DNA of 51,769 nt from Conoideocrella luteorostrata (taxonomy: Eukaryota; Ascomycota; Sordariomycetes; Hypocreales; Clavicipitaceae): positions 1 to 51,769 of the forward strand of contig JASWJB010000315.1 of the NCBI GenBank assembly GCA_032433595.1, read 5' to 3'. Position 1 is the stretch's first letter. Each line of letters starts with the position of its first letter. Below, piece by piece: positions 10,456 through 25,983 of this stretch. A program made the position numbers and the translations under genes. Below the pieces are notes generated by a model. It did no database searches. It had not been told where the DNA came from and saw only the letters and a list, made by a program, of their open reading frames with translations.

Positions 10456-10939
10456 TATATGACTTCCGACAAATTCCTAGCGCTTTTAATTTCATCTATC
10501 TTTTGGCAATCGATGAAAAGCTGGTCAATAGGAGAACTTACCCCATGTCACGTCCTTGTCCTAGCAAGTAGACTCATATACTCATTCTGCAGAGTCTTTT
10601 AGAACTAGACTTTTGACCCAACACACCACTGTATTTTCTGAAATGAATAGCAATTCTAAGCCTTTGAACTGTATCACATTCCTCTCCCACATCAGGAAAG
10701 GCTTCCAACAACTTTTTGCTCACTACTCAATATAAGAATTAATACAATATAAAGTCCTTTAACCTTGACAGGCTGAAGTTCTCCCAAAATGATCGACTAT
10801 CAACTTAATTACAACATTTGTTCACAACATTAAAGAGTCGCTTTTTCGCGGGCAATCGGCCATCCCAGTTACAGCCAACATTTAAGAGCCGATAACTTGG
10901 CTCTCTGCAACTGCCTTCTTCGCTAACAAGGCTAACCTA

Positions 10940-11116
10940 ATAATCTTGCATGATAAAAGCAGACTTATTCATCAGCGGCCGTTCCACTAGAGTGAGATAT
11001 CAGCACATCACCACGATGATAGTGCCTCTATCTCGTGGTCTTCCACAAGGACTACCAATATCCCCGATTTTATTTCTGCTCTACCCAGAGTTAGTCTATT
11101 GCTTAGGAGAAGCCAA
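10940..11116 (+). pseudogene. Non-LTR retrotransposon (LINE) reverse-transcriptase fragment
   Basis: The plus-strand frame gives SGRSTRVRYQHITTMIVPLS then RGLPQGLPISPILFLLYPE, the palm-region motif RGLPQGSPISPILF of fungal Tad/LINE reverse transcriptases. The fragment stops before the catalytic YADD motif and there is no flanking element, so it is a short relic. Confidence 0.8.
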
Positions 11117-12487
11117 GGATTTTTCGACAGCGTTAGTACCATGTGAGACTAGCATAACGAGCCAGCTTCGCTTTAACGAAACTATTCGTATGCACAAAGA
11201 TATGCTCACACATTGAAAAACACTATAGTTTGAGTTGAACTGCAAAGGAAGTTCTGCGAATATCAATTTGAGGCCTCTGTGTGTATATGGATGAGCGCTG
11301 CACCGAAGACGCCGCACCAAGCTGGGGCATCCTCCTTGTCTCTTATGTGTGGAAGACGGCATTCCCACGGTCAGTTCTGCTTTAGGCTGTAAGCAATGCC
11401 TTTGAAGCGATTTTGAAAATATTCGAAGCTCGTTCTAAATGCCATGTAAAGCCACTTCTGAACGAGGTGACGGCGAGCCCGTCAAACAGGTTGTCCATCA
11501 GGATAACCCTGTGTTTCAAATGTCATCATCAGCTAACCCAAATCGTTTATAATGCCAATTTCTTGATGATGTTCTACCGAAAAAAAAATTAATTGAATTC
11601 TGAGATGCAGGAATCTCAATTGTTTGCCACATCTATGTTTTATGTGCGCCCAGGTTGAAGCTGCCCAAATCAATAGCTGGACCTGTTGGAATTGATAGGA
11701 GAGGTTCAAGTTTGTTCGCATTGATGGGATGTGCAGTGTTACTGTGATGATGGATGCAGAATCCCTCGTCTGACGGCCTCGTCCAAATCCCCCTATAAAT
11801 ACCCCCTATAATCTGAGACACTTCCGTCCTGAATTCCTGCCTTAGGCCTAGAGGCCACGTAACCTTTCTCTCACAGCCCGTGTATCCACGCATCCGGTCC
11901 ACACACACACCCGTGTAATCCAACAGGACCCACAAACCCAAATAACTTTAGTTTTATCTCATATAAAGTTCATCTCCCCAGATGCGTATGTTCTCTTTTG
12001 CTAATACAGGCACGAACCAGATACTAACCAGTTATAGCACAACGTGCTGACACCATGATGACCGTTTCATGGTCCGATCTACTCACACCCGGTGTCTTTA
12101 AGAGAGGCTTACCCTTTCTGACTCATACGAGTGCCAATAGACGATCAACTTTTGCGTCAAGCATGGTTATAGCTCACTATTTCAACGACTCGTTGTGTAT
12201 ATTATTATTATTTATGTAGTAGGATGAAATTGTACGAGGATATACTTGTCGACGTGGAGGAAACAAGAACTAAAGAATATGTGCACGAACTAATAACACT
12301 TGGCCCTATTTTCTGGCCTCCTGGTATCTCTTTTATTGTTTACAAATGACAAGTATAAATATAAATGCATCAAGCTGCCTATATAATATCCAATTCTAAT
12401 GCATCGATAAGTTAAGATTTACCTTTCCTGCATCCTACATACTCCTCTCGCTCAAGTACATCATCAAATCATAAGTTCTGGCTTACA
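11117..12487. other. Intergenic, no gene recognised
   Basis: Possible LINE-derived sequence continues to about 11400. A TATA-like CCCCTATAAATACCCCC lies at 11789-11805 on the plus strand but no convincing gene follows it closely. Minus-strand frames at 11533-11941 have no recognisable domain. Confidence 0.45.
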
Positions 12488-13268
12488 ATGCTGCACAAGG
12501 ACACTGTTGCACTACTTGCTGTTCACTGTTCCGTTTCACCGATGATAGTAACCATGAATAAGAGGATTATCAATGGAGAGGCCCAAGGCTGGTAACTTCC
12601 CATACAAGATTAGCATTGCGGGAAAGCGGGGCTATCACAACTGCGGAGGCGCTCCTCTTAACATCACTGCTGTTCTAACCGCTGTTCACTACATGGACAT
12701 TTACTTCTCCGTTTCCATTAAGGCAGGAACGCTGGTAAGTACACAAGTTTCTTTTCCACATAACCAGGTTACGTGCCTAAGCTATTCTTACTCTCCGGTA
12801 TAGCTTAGCGCGGCTCGCCGAATACTTGGATAAGCAGTAGAGAAAAGCTGCCAACTATATAAAACCAGACAGCGGCTATAATAGATGTAGAAATTACATC
12901 TAGGAAGATACACGCTGCATACAGTGCCAGGGGTAAGAATGGAGACATCTTTAACTGAATAATATTGGCATCTTAAAGTTAAAATTTCAATTTAGAAGAG
13001 CGAGACCATCGGGTACGCGACTCTGCCGACCGTTGTTTTGGCCCCGGCAGCCAATTCCACGGCATTTATCGCGGGCTGGTAAGCGGTGTTACTATTGGCG
13101 CCGGCTGAGGTATGACGCTAACTAGTAGGCAAAGGGGTACTGCTGGGAACATGAACGGAGCCAAGTCCGACATAATTAACAAGGCCGCCATTCCCATTCT
13201 CAAACGTGACGATTCTATCAAGTTGAGTCCAGACGCGAGTGGTAGAGACTCAATAGTCTGCGCTGGTG
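12488..13268 (+). pseudogene. Trypsin-like (S1) serine protease, broken and truncated
   Basis: Remnant of a secreted chymotrypsin-fold protease. From the ATG at 12488 the frame gives RIINGEAQ at the activation site. A one-base shift leads into AGNFPYKISIAGKRGYHNCG and APLNITAVLTAVHY, where TAVHY replaces the usual TAAHC around the catalytic His, so the paired Cys is lost. A GTAAGT donor follows at 12733. Stops then interrupt the middle, the frame resumes with SETIGYATLPTVVLAPAAN, and it ends at DSIVCAGV, just before the GDSGGP Ser motif, where the LTR at 13269 begins. Frameshift, stops, loss of the His-loop Cys and loss of the Ser region make it dead. Confidence 0.82.
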
Positions 13269-13463
13269 TGTTGCGTCTGTGGTTGGTTCCCAAAGGATAA
13301 CCTAGTTGTGGGTTTATGTTGGCAGTAATACTATGGCGCAAGTCTAAGCAATGGTTGTTGTCACGTCTCGAGATAGACCGAAGGCCGTAAAAAGGCTGAT
13401 GATTTGGGTGGACCAACTGGTTCAAGTAAATGATGGTGTTGAGAGCTAACTAGGATCGTAACA
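13269..13463 (-). mobile_element. Internally deleted solo LTR of the Gypsy family
   Basis: Starts TGTTGCGTCTGTGGTTGG and ends GGATCGTAACA, the same ends as the 453-bp LTRs at 43399 and 50854, but is only 195 bp. It carries the shared blocks TTTATGTTGGCAG and AGATAGACCGAAG. It abuts the trypsin pseudogene. No clean target duplication is visible. Confidence 0.75.
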
Positions 13464-13485
13464 TAGGCAAGAATGTATTCATTCA

Positions 13486-13885
13486 TTAAACTTCTGTCAA
13501 TTCAGCGTCAAGCACCATGGTGCTGTCTGGATTTTCATCACAAAAATCGCTGGCGCCACCCCAGCTATTATTAATCACGCAACTATCACAGTATTGCTGC
13601 CATATGACTTGGCCACCTTTCTTGCAGAAGAAGAGTGATTCTTGCTTAACATGATCCATCACGTCCATACCTGCACGTTCAAGTGAAGCTGATATCCTAG
13701 CATCGTAGTCCCCTAAAATATAACATTAATTTTGATCAGTACAAGCACAAGATGAAAAACTAACCGTATTTTTCAGCGAGATTTTTGCCACAAAAGTGGT
13801 AATCCTGTTTACAATCACTCTCAGCAAGTGCGGACCCAGCCATAATGGCTACGCAGAAGAGAGTGAGGTTGGTTAGGTGCGCCAT
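13486..13885 (-). CDS. Small secreted cysteine-rich protein
   Basis: Two exons, 13885-13765 and 13712-13486, separated by a 52-nt intron (GTTAGT...TTTTAG), give 115 aa. The ATG at 13885 opens a clear signal peptide (residues 1-21, ending SALAES). The mature part has six Cys spaced as CKQDYHFCG, FFCKK, YCDSC and FCDE, plus LERAGMDVMDHVKQESL. This layout fits the small secreted Cys-rich proteins common in host-associated fungi; a function cannot be assigned. A longer reading from further upstream is unlikely because the signal peptide begins exactly at this ATG. Confidence 0.8.
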
Positions 13886-15412
13886 TTGAAAATGAGTTTC
13901 ACACAATGAAGCATGGGAGAGCTTGGGTCGTAGAAAGACGTTGATTAGCACTAAGTGAAATAAAGAATGTAGACTGTGACAACAATTGATCGAAGAAACT
14001 ATGAGGAAACCAACCAGAAGACAAATCCACCCCATATAGCTAATAACCTACTCTATGGATAATTTGTGTAGCATCAATCTGTAACATCCAGCAGGAGCAC
14101 GGCACGTCATCATGACACCACTGTAGCTATAATTCGTGACTACAATCAAAACATGACCGGGCAAATTAAAGCAGCGGCATCTCCTGTATGGGATAAAAAT
14201 ACTGTCCAAAAGCTTCCAAGGGTCGTCAAAACTTCGGGCCAGTAGTCGAGTCGGCAGTCGGGCCGTCTCTGCGGGGCCATTGAAAACCATCCGATATTAT
14301 TATTATTATATACTCTAGATAGCTATATATGCTATGTGATAGTACGCCTACATAATAATTCATGTAGGAAAACCCTTATTGGGAAGAAAAGCCCATAAGC
14401 TACGGTTTCGCTTTGGCTGCGGCTCGTTGTCGCGGCTGAACCTTAGGAGTGCTGTCCAATAATGAAGTAATATTACCGTGCAGCTAGTTTTACCTCTAGG
14501 AGGGGGTATGAGGGTGTATGGTACGTACGGCGGACTCACTTTGGGTCCAGGTTGGGGTCTATTATAGCCCGGATCATATGGTAGCAGTCTTAATGGCGAT
14601 GGAGGAGAGGGGCGATGGGTCCATGAACCATCCGATAACGGCCAAGAAATGTTTCATCAACGTTTTATACTCGGTAGATCTACTATTACTCAGTGACAAC
14701 CCCACGCTACTGTGGGAGGTAGGAGGCTAATAATGTCCTCTACTAAGTAGGGTAGACAACAGGCTGTCTCAAGACTGTTCCCAAGCAAAACCCAAGGCCT
14801 TGCTGGGATTGCTTTCGCATAGGAACTGAGATTGACCATTTCAAAACTCTGAGTGAAGTACATGGGTCGCACAAAAAAATCACATTTTAAATAGTTCTTG
14901 GGAAGCAGCACTAACTTTTCATCTCTACTTCCGTCAATGTAACCCTATGTCATGGGAAAAATATGAGCCCATTTGAGGGTCATGACTGCACATGAAAAGT
15001 GGCCTCTGGCTACGCTATTCTTTATGTTGCCATCCTAGCACCAAGTAATACGTTAAAAACAGTGAAGAAGACAGTGGAGAGTGATGCACCATGGGTTGTG
15101 TTATGGATCGTGTGATGCATGTTCAGTGGAGTTATCGTACGATATAAGTAGCCATTTAATTCAATTTCTCCCAATCAAGCGTTACAATCTCCCAATTCAC
15201 TGGCTTCTGTGACCCATCTTGCTAGAATCGTTAAAATACAGCAGAATATAGGTAGGAGGAATCTGGGTGAATGAAGTAAGTTAAAGTGCCTAAGAAGTAT
15301 ATGGTCTACTGCATGTGCTTATTACTATAAAGACTTGTATAGCAACTATCTTTCTTCTATCTCTAAAGCCACATTTTTAAAGTCGCTGTGACACCCTTCA
15401 AATTTTTTTAAG
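13886..15412. other. Intergenic, no gene recognised
   Basis: Contains a short TTA run near 14297 and scattered open frames without domains or introns. The last 100 bases are a plausible promoter for the subtilase at 15413 (TATAAAGAC near 15328). The short frame at 14518-14730 has no recognisable domain. Confidence 0.5.
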
Positions 15413-16965
<1,553 letters not shown>

Positions 16966-16991
16966 ATTCAAGCCATGGTCGTGGCCACCCT

Positions 16992-17017
16992 AGCGCGCCT
17001 CTTTTATACGGCGCGCT
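16992..17017 (+). terminator. Perfect GC-rich hairpin just after the subtilase stop codon
   Basis: AGCGCGCC and GGCGCGCT form an 8-bp perfect stem around a 10-base loop, 26 bases past the stop codon. It may be a 3' UTR structure. Fungal 3' ends do not need such hairpins, so the role is a guess. Confidence 0.3.
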
Positions 17018-17434
17018 CGGGGGCATTCCTCTTCCTCTTCTTCTTCTTCTCTCTTAGATAGTCACGAATGAGTTGAATTGTTTTGCACATTGTTTTGCTT
17101 CAACTTCCGGTATCGATACCGTCGTCGCCCGAAGCCCTGTGCTTCCTACAGTAAGATGTCCACCTTGACTGGAAATTATTGCAAACACTGCTCTGTGCAG
17201 TGTAAGCATAAAGAGAAAACTGTTGGAACCCTCCGGAATTAAGCACAATAGGAAGCACATAGTAGGTCACGTGGCCACTGTATTCATACGACGATATCAG
17301 CGCTTTCCTCGTAACTTGCTTCTGCTTCCATAGACGTCAGAGAATATTGAATACATTGTTTTTGCATTTTGAAGCAATAGGTCATGACCGACTTGCACAA
17401 TCAATCGCTTGTGCAACCTACAGGATCAACTTTA
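17018..17434. other. Intergenic between two convergent genes
   Basis: Holds a TTC/CTTC repeat (17026-17054) and the common 3' regions of the subtilase and the GH13 gene. No gene is seen. Confidence 0.5.
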
Positions 17435-19929
<2,495 letters not shown>

Positions 19930-22047
19930 TCAAGAAGCCGTGAGAAACTCGTAATCAACGTAGCATTTACTTATGGTGTCGACTTCCATGCCGGCTTCCT
20001 CGTCAGCATCTGTTGAGGCTCCATTGTGCCCGGTCATGTCATCAATTGAGCACCCACGTCGGGGCGGACGCGACATGCACCGTCCTGGTGCCAGAACCGT
20101 GCCTGCCTTTTGCTGCAATGGCTGGAAATACTGACTCTCGTGATTCCGGAAAAAAGATAAAAATATCATGTAGCGGTGCAATAGGTCTGGAGCGCCGAGT
20201 TCTTCATTGTTGATTTTGGTGGCAGCCCCTCTCGAGAGCAAGTCACAAAGACAATTTGCTGCGTCCGATATCTTTTGTTCCTGATTTACCATTACGTTAT
20301 ATCAGTGAGAATTCAAGATGATGGCCATATCGGTACTTGGCCGACGCTTACCATGCCTATGCCGTGCGCCTCCAGCGACACTCTGTTTGCCTTGGAGAGC
20401 ACCTGCATCAGACTCTTGCACGTATCGATGATGAAGCATTGATCAGATCTGCCGCCAGAGAGCTCGGCAATCCCTCGCGACTCTGATGTACTTTGCACAA
20501 GGTTGGCTAAAGAAGCTGGTCTTCGAAGTTGAATCTGACACGCAAGAACGCGAAGCCACTGTTGAGTGACCAGGACGTCCAATTTCTGCGTCTCGTCCAT
20601 CTCTGATATCGAAAGGATACCTGCCAGGTCCATGCCATTTGAGATGCTCGCCAAGGTCTTGCCGTGAAAATTCACTTCACTCGACTGATGAGGATGTCTC
20701 CATTGTGAAATAAATCCATCGTCGATGGACTTGAAAATCTTTGCAAGTGCCACAAAACCATATATGAGCTTTGGGTCGTGTGAGTCGAACACTTTTGGAA
20801 AATCAATAGACGGCCGCAGCACAACTTGTCGTTGGTGTTGAATGGCAAATGCTCTGTTGGTGATGGAGTTAGATGAGCAATGGTTACACATTACACATGT
20901 CCATGCGGAATGGAGATGGGATGGCATCTCACCTCTCTGTGATGAATAAAAGCCAAAATAATCGACACCTTTGCTGCTGCTTGTTGGGGCTCAAGTTGAG
21001 GTACGCCTCGGGACTGTCAAGACCCAGCGATTGTGCGAAGCCAATGGCTTCATGGAGATAGTACCAAGCCTGTCGACTCTGATCCAAGTTACCATAGTAG
21101 GCAAAAAGAAAAAAAGACGTCATTATTGTTGATTCGTCTGATTCCTCGATGAAGTCATATTCTTGACGTGCCTGTCGACATTGAGAGGCAAAAAATTGAC
21201 CTGACGATGGAACCTCTTTGCCGCGAAAGCTGGACCGGCGGCGAGATTCGTCGCTGCTGCAAGAATCAAGTCCTGGCACGGTTGGAAAGTCATCTATATT
21301 GAGCTGCACAATGGTCGCGGCGGCGAGAGACGACAGAAGCGCATACTCGGCTTTTGTTGTCGACGGGGCTGCGATGGTTCCATCTACATGTACCAAGCTC
21401 AACAAGTAGTGACAGTCAAGGACAGGAAAGATTGGATACAGTCGGTCAATGAAGAGTCGCACGTAGGGTTCAAAGAAGCATGGTGGTAGCTGAACTGATG
21501 TTTTCTTCAAACTGACTGGAGGCGTAGCAAGGTTGGCAAGGCTGGCCGACTCGGGCAGGAAGACATCGAAGCCTGGCTCCTCCTCATTGTTATATTGGTT
21601 GGTCGGTGTAGGATCAGAGCTGTCCCGCGATGCCGACGACGCAGTGACAGTATCACTAAGACTTGGAGATTCGGCAGTAGTTGTAAGCCAGTCTGGTGGA
21701 TCTGGGTTTGGGAACGACATTTGATCAAAGTAGTTGTCTCCGACATCAGCGTAAGAAGCGCCGCCGGGAGTAGTGCTTCGTGTCAAGACCATGTGTTGAC
21801 CGCAGTTATCCTCAGCATAATCCAAGACTGCCCTTACAATTGGGCGACTGTTGCGCGGACGTGGCCCCCTTCTTTTTGGGGCTGCAAAATAGGTACAGGT
21901 GGACATGGTCTTTGCACAAGTTCCACAACCGGGACGGCGCCTGTCGCATTTCGACTTTCGCTGGCGGCACTGGTCGCAAGCCTGACCCGGAGCCTCAACC
22001 AAATGACCATCCCCAGGTTTCGCCCTGTAAACACTGAATTGGGCCAT
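19930..22047 (-). CDS. Zn2Cys6 transcription factor, likely regulator of the alpha-glucan cluster
   Basis: Nuclear DNA-binding regulator of 655 aa. Exons 22047-20933, 20853-20352 and 20280-19930; introns of 79 and 71 nt keep phase. The start is the ATG at 22045-22047, 22 residues before the zinc cluster; a longer open frame upstream would add only a few residues. The binuclear zinc cluster runs Cys24, 27, 34, 41, 44, 51 (C-x2-C-x6-C-x6-C-x2-C-x6-C), with a basic run after it (PKRRGPRPRN). The middle matches the fungal-specific regulatory domain in style (YPIFPVLDCHYLLSLV; SLGLDSPEAYLN). It sits between the GH13 gene and the divergent transporter, the usual place for a pathway-specific activator of MalR/AmyR type. 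Which sugar induces it is not shown by the sequence. Confidence 0.9.
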
Positions 22048-22119
22048 TGCGAGTGTGGAAAAGATCAATTGTGGAATCTCTCTTGGTTTCCGTTGCAATG
22101 CGGTGGGTATTGTAAAAGA

Positions 22120-22131
22120 GGTAATTGTCCG
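22120..22131 (-). promoter_or_regulatory. Cluster motif CGGNNAATTACC, copy 2
   Basis: Reads CGGACAATTACC on the minus strand, 73 bp before the regulator's start codon, which suggests self-regulation. Confidence 0.5.
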
Positions 22132-22299
22132 TCAGATGAGAGAGTACGTACCTGTTCTTGATGACAGTTGTAGCACGTGTCAGCTGCATAAGGGGGGGAG
22201 CTTTGATCTTTGGCTCAAAGCGGAGCTAATTGGTCACCTGCCCCAATTTTACATGGGATGATGTTCAGCTTTGGGCCACAATTATATCCACAAAGCCAC

Positions 22300-22311
22300 C
22301 GAATAATTACC
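22300..22311 (+). promoter_or_regulatory. Near-match to the cluster motif
   Basis: Reads CGAATAATTACC, one mismatch in the CGG triplet. The flanking AGCCACC and CCAATT resemble those of the copy at 23218. Confidence 0.35.
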
Positions 22312-23217
22312 CAATTCGCTTGCTTACTCCAACCAGAGCATAACCCGACAACTTATCCCCACGGGGTTGAACAATCCGGGAACCAAGGCCAGCTAGAGTG
22401 TACTATAGCTGTACTATGGCTGGGGGGGGTACGAGCTAGCGAAGTCGGATCACAGGCGGTGCATGGTATTGTTTGGGGATTTCCCGCTCTGCGAAAGAAG
22501 GACGGGGATCTCCTGTAAAGCCACCATTTTTCTTGTATATTTACTTTGCAAATGTGTCAAAAATTCGAACTGCAGCAGTGTACTCAAGAGATTCAAAAAG
22601 GTGGGTGCATTGGTTGGGCCTGGATCGACATGAGGGTTATGAACACTTGGATCGAAAAGAGAGGTTTTGACACTGCGGATATTTCGGAGGCTCATCGTAT
22701 GTATCTCAGAGGTACGGCTCGTGACATTCCTTTAGTATTGACGAGTACTCATCTGTTCCATGACGTTTGGCACCCAAAATCGGTATCCGGTTGTGCTAAT
22801 GTCCATCGATGAAATGCCACCATACGAAGAATGAGTCTCCGAGCTCAGTGCGATGGCGCAAGCATTTTTATCGCCCATCCGACTATTTTTGCATTTGCAA
22901 AGTAATACCACAAGATACCATTATCTCGCAGGCTTGTCATAGGCAGCATCGGTTCCATGTGTCAAACACTGAGCTACAGCATCAAAGTGCGGGCAAGTTT
23001 TATTGATGGACTCATCAGTACCATTGACTAGCGCCGTCAGATATTGACAAAGAAGCATCTTGATACGTGGTGGTGGACGGGACTATATCCGTCGACCCCG
23101 CGAAGCAACTAGTCAGTGGTCTCTCGGCTGGTGTCTTTTTGGGTCTGCATTAAGTGTAATTTGCTGAAGACCCCACAGCCATTCGGTGATGGCGTTTCCC
23201 AGTACTCCGCAAGCCAC

Positions 23218-23229
23218 CGGGCAATTACC
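23218..23229 (+). promoter_or_regulatory. Cluster motif CGGNNAATTACC, copy 3
   Basis: Reads CGGGCAATTACC, 366 bp upstream of the transporter start codon. Confidence 0.5.
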
Positions 23230-23583
23230 CAAATTGGAAACTAGGAAAAACTGCTTTTTTGCTTTCCCCGGGTTCTTGGTGGAGGCAGAATTACCTCTAT
23301 ACGGTTAGGCGGGTGGTTACTGGAATTGAGCCGGTCAATCGTACACCACCAAAGCTAGCCATCTCACTTCGTGAACCTTGCTGCTGCTGCTGAGACCTCG
23401 AGAGGGAGGTTTTGGCGGCATATATACCAGGCACATGGCAGTATATCTCCAAATGCCTCTTCACCTTTCGCTCCAATATCAAGAAAAGCTTCTACAATTT
23501 TTTTCTCCGCCCAACCCCCCCCCCTCCCGCCGCTCCTTTCGCAGGTTTCTGCGTCATATCCAAGTCAGTCACCCTGTATCATA

Positions 23584-25245
23584 ATGTCGTCCGACGTAGC
23601 TGCCCCTCATGCCGAAAAGGCGCAAGTTGTCACCATTGAGTCGGCAACTGTGCAAAACTTGGCCGTAAAAGATGTGGATTTTGCTGCGACCATCGTTGAT
23701 GCCAAGATTGCCACAGAAAAGGAGCACTCCATGTCTCTCTGGCAAGGTATCAAGCAGTATCCTCGAGCAATTTCTTGGTCAGTTCTCTTTTCGACTGCCA
23801 TCGTTATGGAGGGTTACGATGTTGTCTTACTGGGGTCATTCTACGCCTTCCCAGAATTCAATAAACAGTTCGGCAATCTTCAACCCGACGGGTCCTATCA
23901 GCTCACCGCTTCCTGGCAGGCCGGCCTAAGTATGGCTATGAACGTGGGTCAGATCCTCGGCCTCTTCGTCAATGGAATCGTTGTTGAGCGCTTTGGCTAC
24001 AAGAAATCTATGTTGGGGTCCTTGAGTCTGGTTATTGCATTCATATTTGTCCTTTTTTTCGCCCAAAACCTCCCAACTCTCCTCGTGGGCGAAATCCTCA
24101 TGGGCATACCACTTGGCGCTTTCCAGACTGTTACTGTGACTTATGCGTCCGAGGTCTGCCCAGTAGTACTGCGGTGTTATTTGACCACGTACGTCAATTT
24201 GTGCTGGGTTATTGGCCAGTTTATTGCATCTGGCGTGCTTCGGGGCTTCATTGAGAGGACAGATCCATGGGCGTTCCGCATCCCCTTTGCCATCCAGTGG
24301 GTCTGGCCAGTTCCCATCATTATCGGGGTGCTGTTGGCTCCGGAGAGTCCCTGGTGGTTAGTTCGACAAGGCCGCAGGGCGGATGCTATTGCTTCGCTGC
24401 AGCGGTTGACTGGCGGTGTCTACGAGGATCATGGCACCGCCGAGGAAACCGTCGCCATGATGGTGCATACGAATGAGCTCGAAAGACAGGTGGAGGAAGG
24501 TACGAGCTACTTTGACTGTTTTAAAGGCGCCAACCTCCGGCGCACCGAAATAGTTTGCCTCACTTGGGTCGCTCAGAATCTATGCGGCGCTGGCTTGATG
24601 GCTAACTCGACTTACTTTTACGTTCAAGCTGGACTTGCTGCAACAAATTCGTTCAGCATGTCTCTGGGACAGTATGGTCTGGGCATTCTTGGCACAATCT
24701 TATCTTGGGTTCTTATGACGCATTTTGGGCGACGGACCCTGTATGTAGGTGGCTTGATGTCGCTCAACATACTTCTTCTGGTCGTTGGTTTCATCTCACT
24801 AGCCGGTGACCATAACTCGGCGGCTTCCTGGGCCATAGGTTCTATGCTTCTGGTTTATACTTTCGTCTACGACTCTACTGTTGGACCAGTTTGTTACTCC
24901 TTGGTGTCGGAACTGTCCTCAACACGCCTTCGAACCAAGACGATTGTCCTGGCTCGGAATGCGTATAATGTCTTTTCAATTGTCAATGCAATCATTTTCC
25001 CATACATGTTGAACCCTACAGCTTGGAATTGGCGTGGGAAGTCGGGTTTTTTCTGGTCTGGGTTTTGTTTTCTATGCGTTGTTTGGTCTTTCTTCCGTCT
25101 GCCGGAGCCAAAGGGCCGTACTTTTGGGGAACTTGACGTTCTTTTCGAACAGCAGATCCCTGCAAGAAAGTTCAAGTCTACTGTTGTCGATCCATTCAAA
25201 GCTGCCAACCAGACAACTGGGGAGTTGAAGGATGAGGATGCCTAA
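23584..25245 (+). CDS. MFS sugar/H+ symporter, alpha-glucoside (maltose) permease type
   Basis: Plasma-membrane carrier of 553 aa in a single exon. The start is the ATG at 23584; the frame is open further upstream but has no earlier in-frame ATG. About twelve hydrophobic segments are visible after an N-terminal cytosolic stretch. Sugar-porter motifs are present: the loop ERFGYKKSM, APESPWWLVRQGRRADAI before the central loop, and PEPKGRTFGELD at the end of the last segment. The opening (TIVDAKIATEKEHSMSLWQG) is characteristic of fungal maltose/alpha-glucoside permeases (MAL/AGT type). It is divergent from the regulator and upstream of the secreted GH49 enzyme, so uptake of isomaltose or related oligosaccharides is the likely role. 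The exact substrate cannot be read from sequence. Confidence 0.9.
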   Translation: MSSDVAAPHAEKAQVVTIESATVQNLAVKDVDFAATIVDAKIATEKEHSMSLWQGIKQYPRAISWSVLFSTAIVMEGYDVVLLGSFYAFPEFNKQFGNLQPDGSYQLTASWQAGLSMAMNVGQILGLFVNGIVVERFGYKKSMLGSLSLVIAFIFVLFFAQNLPTLLVGEILMGIPLGAFQTVTVTYASEVCPVVLRCYLTTYVNLCWVIGQFIASGVLRGFIERTDPWAFRIPFAIQWVWPVPIIIGVLLAPESPWWLVRQGRRADAIASLQRLTGGVYEDHGTAEETVAMMVHTNELERQVEEGTSYFDCFKGANLRRTEIVCLTWVAQNLCGAGLMANSTYFYVQAGLAATNSFSMSLGQYGLGILGTILSWVLMTHFGRRTLYVGGLMSLNILLLVVGFISLAGDHNSAASWAIGSMLLVYTFVYDSTVGPVCYSLVSELSSTRLRTKTIVLARNAYNVFSIVNAIIFPYMLNPTAWNWRGKSGFFWSGFCFLCVVWSFFRLPEPKGRTFGELDVLFEQQIPARKFKSTVVDPFKAANQTTGELKDEDA

Positions 25246-25983
25246 GCTAATTGGCTGTGATAGCTTTGTCACTAGAAATTGTCGAATTGGAATGCTTCAA
25301 AGACAGAATTACATGCTATATTCTTGCTATTAGTGACTTCGACACTCCTCTCGTAGCCTCTTAAACTCCCCTACTTCTAGATTAAACACAATAATAGCAT
25401 GCGAGGATCATGAGGTTCCGTATACACAATTAGCGCACATGTCAACTGCTGTTCTAGAACAGAGGGTCACCAATAATGTTGAAGTCACCAGCATCCTAAT
25501 TTCGTAGCATTGTACTCTTTAATTTAAGAGGTAACAAGAAATTTCTCTCTCATAGTAGCTGAGGGCTTGCAGTTGATAAAATCTTTTATGTTATGCTATA
25601 AACTAGGGTACCTTACACTCCATCGATACCTATCACTAACTACAAGTCTCTCAGATGAAATACTGAGAATAACGATAATTAATTTTTCGTTTTGTCACCA
25701 CAGCTGCTGGGATGGTCGGGCCCCAGCGTTCCCAACGTTTCCATTTTGCCGTCTACATGAATACGACAGCACGTCGCACAAAACACGTAGCACGTCGCAT
25801 AGACGGCATCACAGACGGCATGAATCAGCCTATACGTTGGAATAATCTCTACAAACGTGAGTTGAGCCGCCTTGTAAGAGTACCTACACAGGCGGTGTCC
25901 CGGCTTTACTAGGGCCTGGTAACACCACCACCAACAGAGTGCTACACCACAGGACCGCGCAAATAAATGACTACGCTCGCATC

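Larger units (their letters stand above)
8195..10525 (-). pseudogene. Old gene of unknown function split by the Ginger-like transposon
   Basis: If the transposon (8321-10455) and one TATA duplication are left out, the minus strand reads open across the junction. The right flank gives DCQKIDEIKSARNLSEV and the left flank continues with SSISSTLSRGLSQSEQLYSI to a stop at 8195. An in-frame stop lies further upstream, so the gene was already decaying or has an unseen intron. The product is not recognised. Confidence 0.45.
22048..23583. promoter_or_regulatory. Bidirectional promoter between the regulator and the transporter
   Basis: A 1.5-kb divergent intergenic region. It holds two exact motif copies (22120-22131 reverse, 23218-23229 forward) and one near copy (22300-22311). 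The near copy and the 23218 copy share a longer context, AGCCACCG before and CCAA after. A TATA-like CATATATACC lies at 23419-23428 before the transporter. Short open frames inside have no recognisable domain. Confidence 0.6.

Noticed and set aside
20929..22161. Plus-strand frames opposite the regulator (for example 21595-22161)
   Set aside because: Antisense shadows of the Zn2Cys6 gene.
23371..23583. Longer N-terminus for the MFS transporter
   Set aside because: The upstream open frame has no in-frame ATG before 23584 and overlaps the TATA-like promoter and a C-rich 5' leader.
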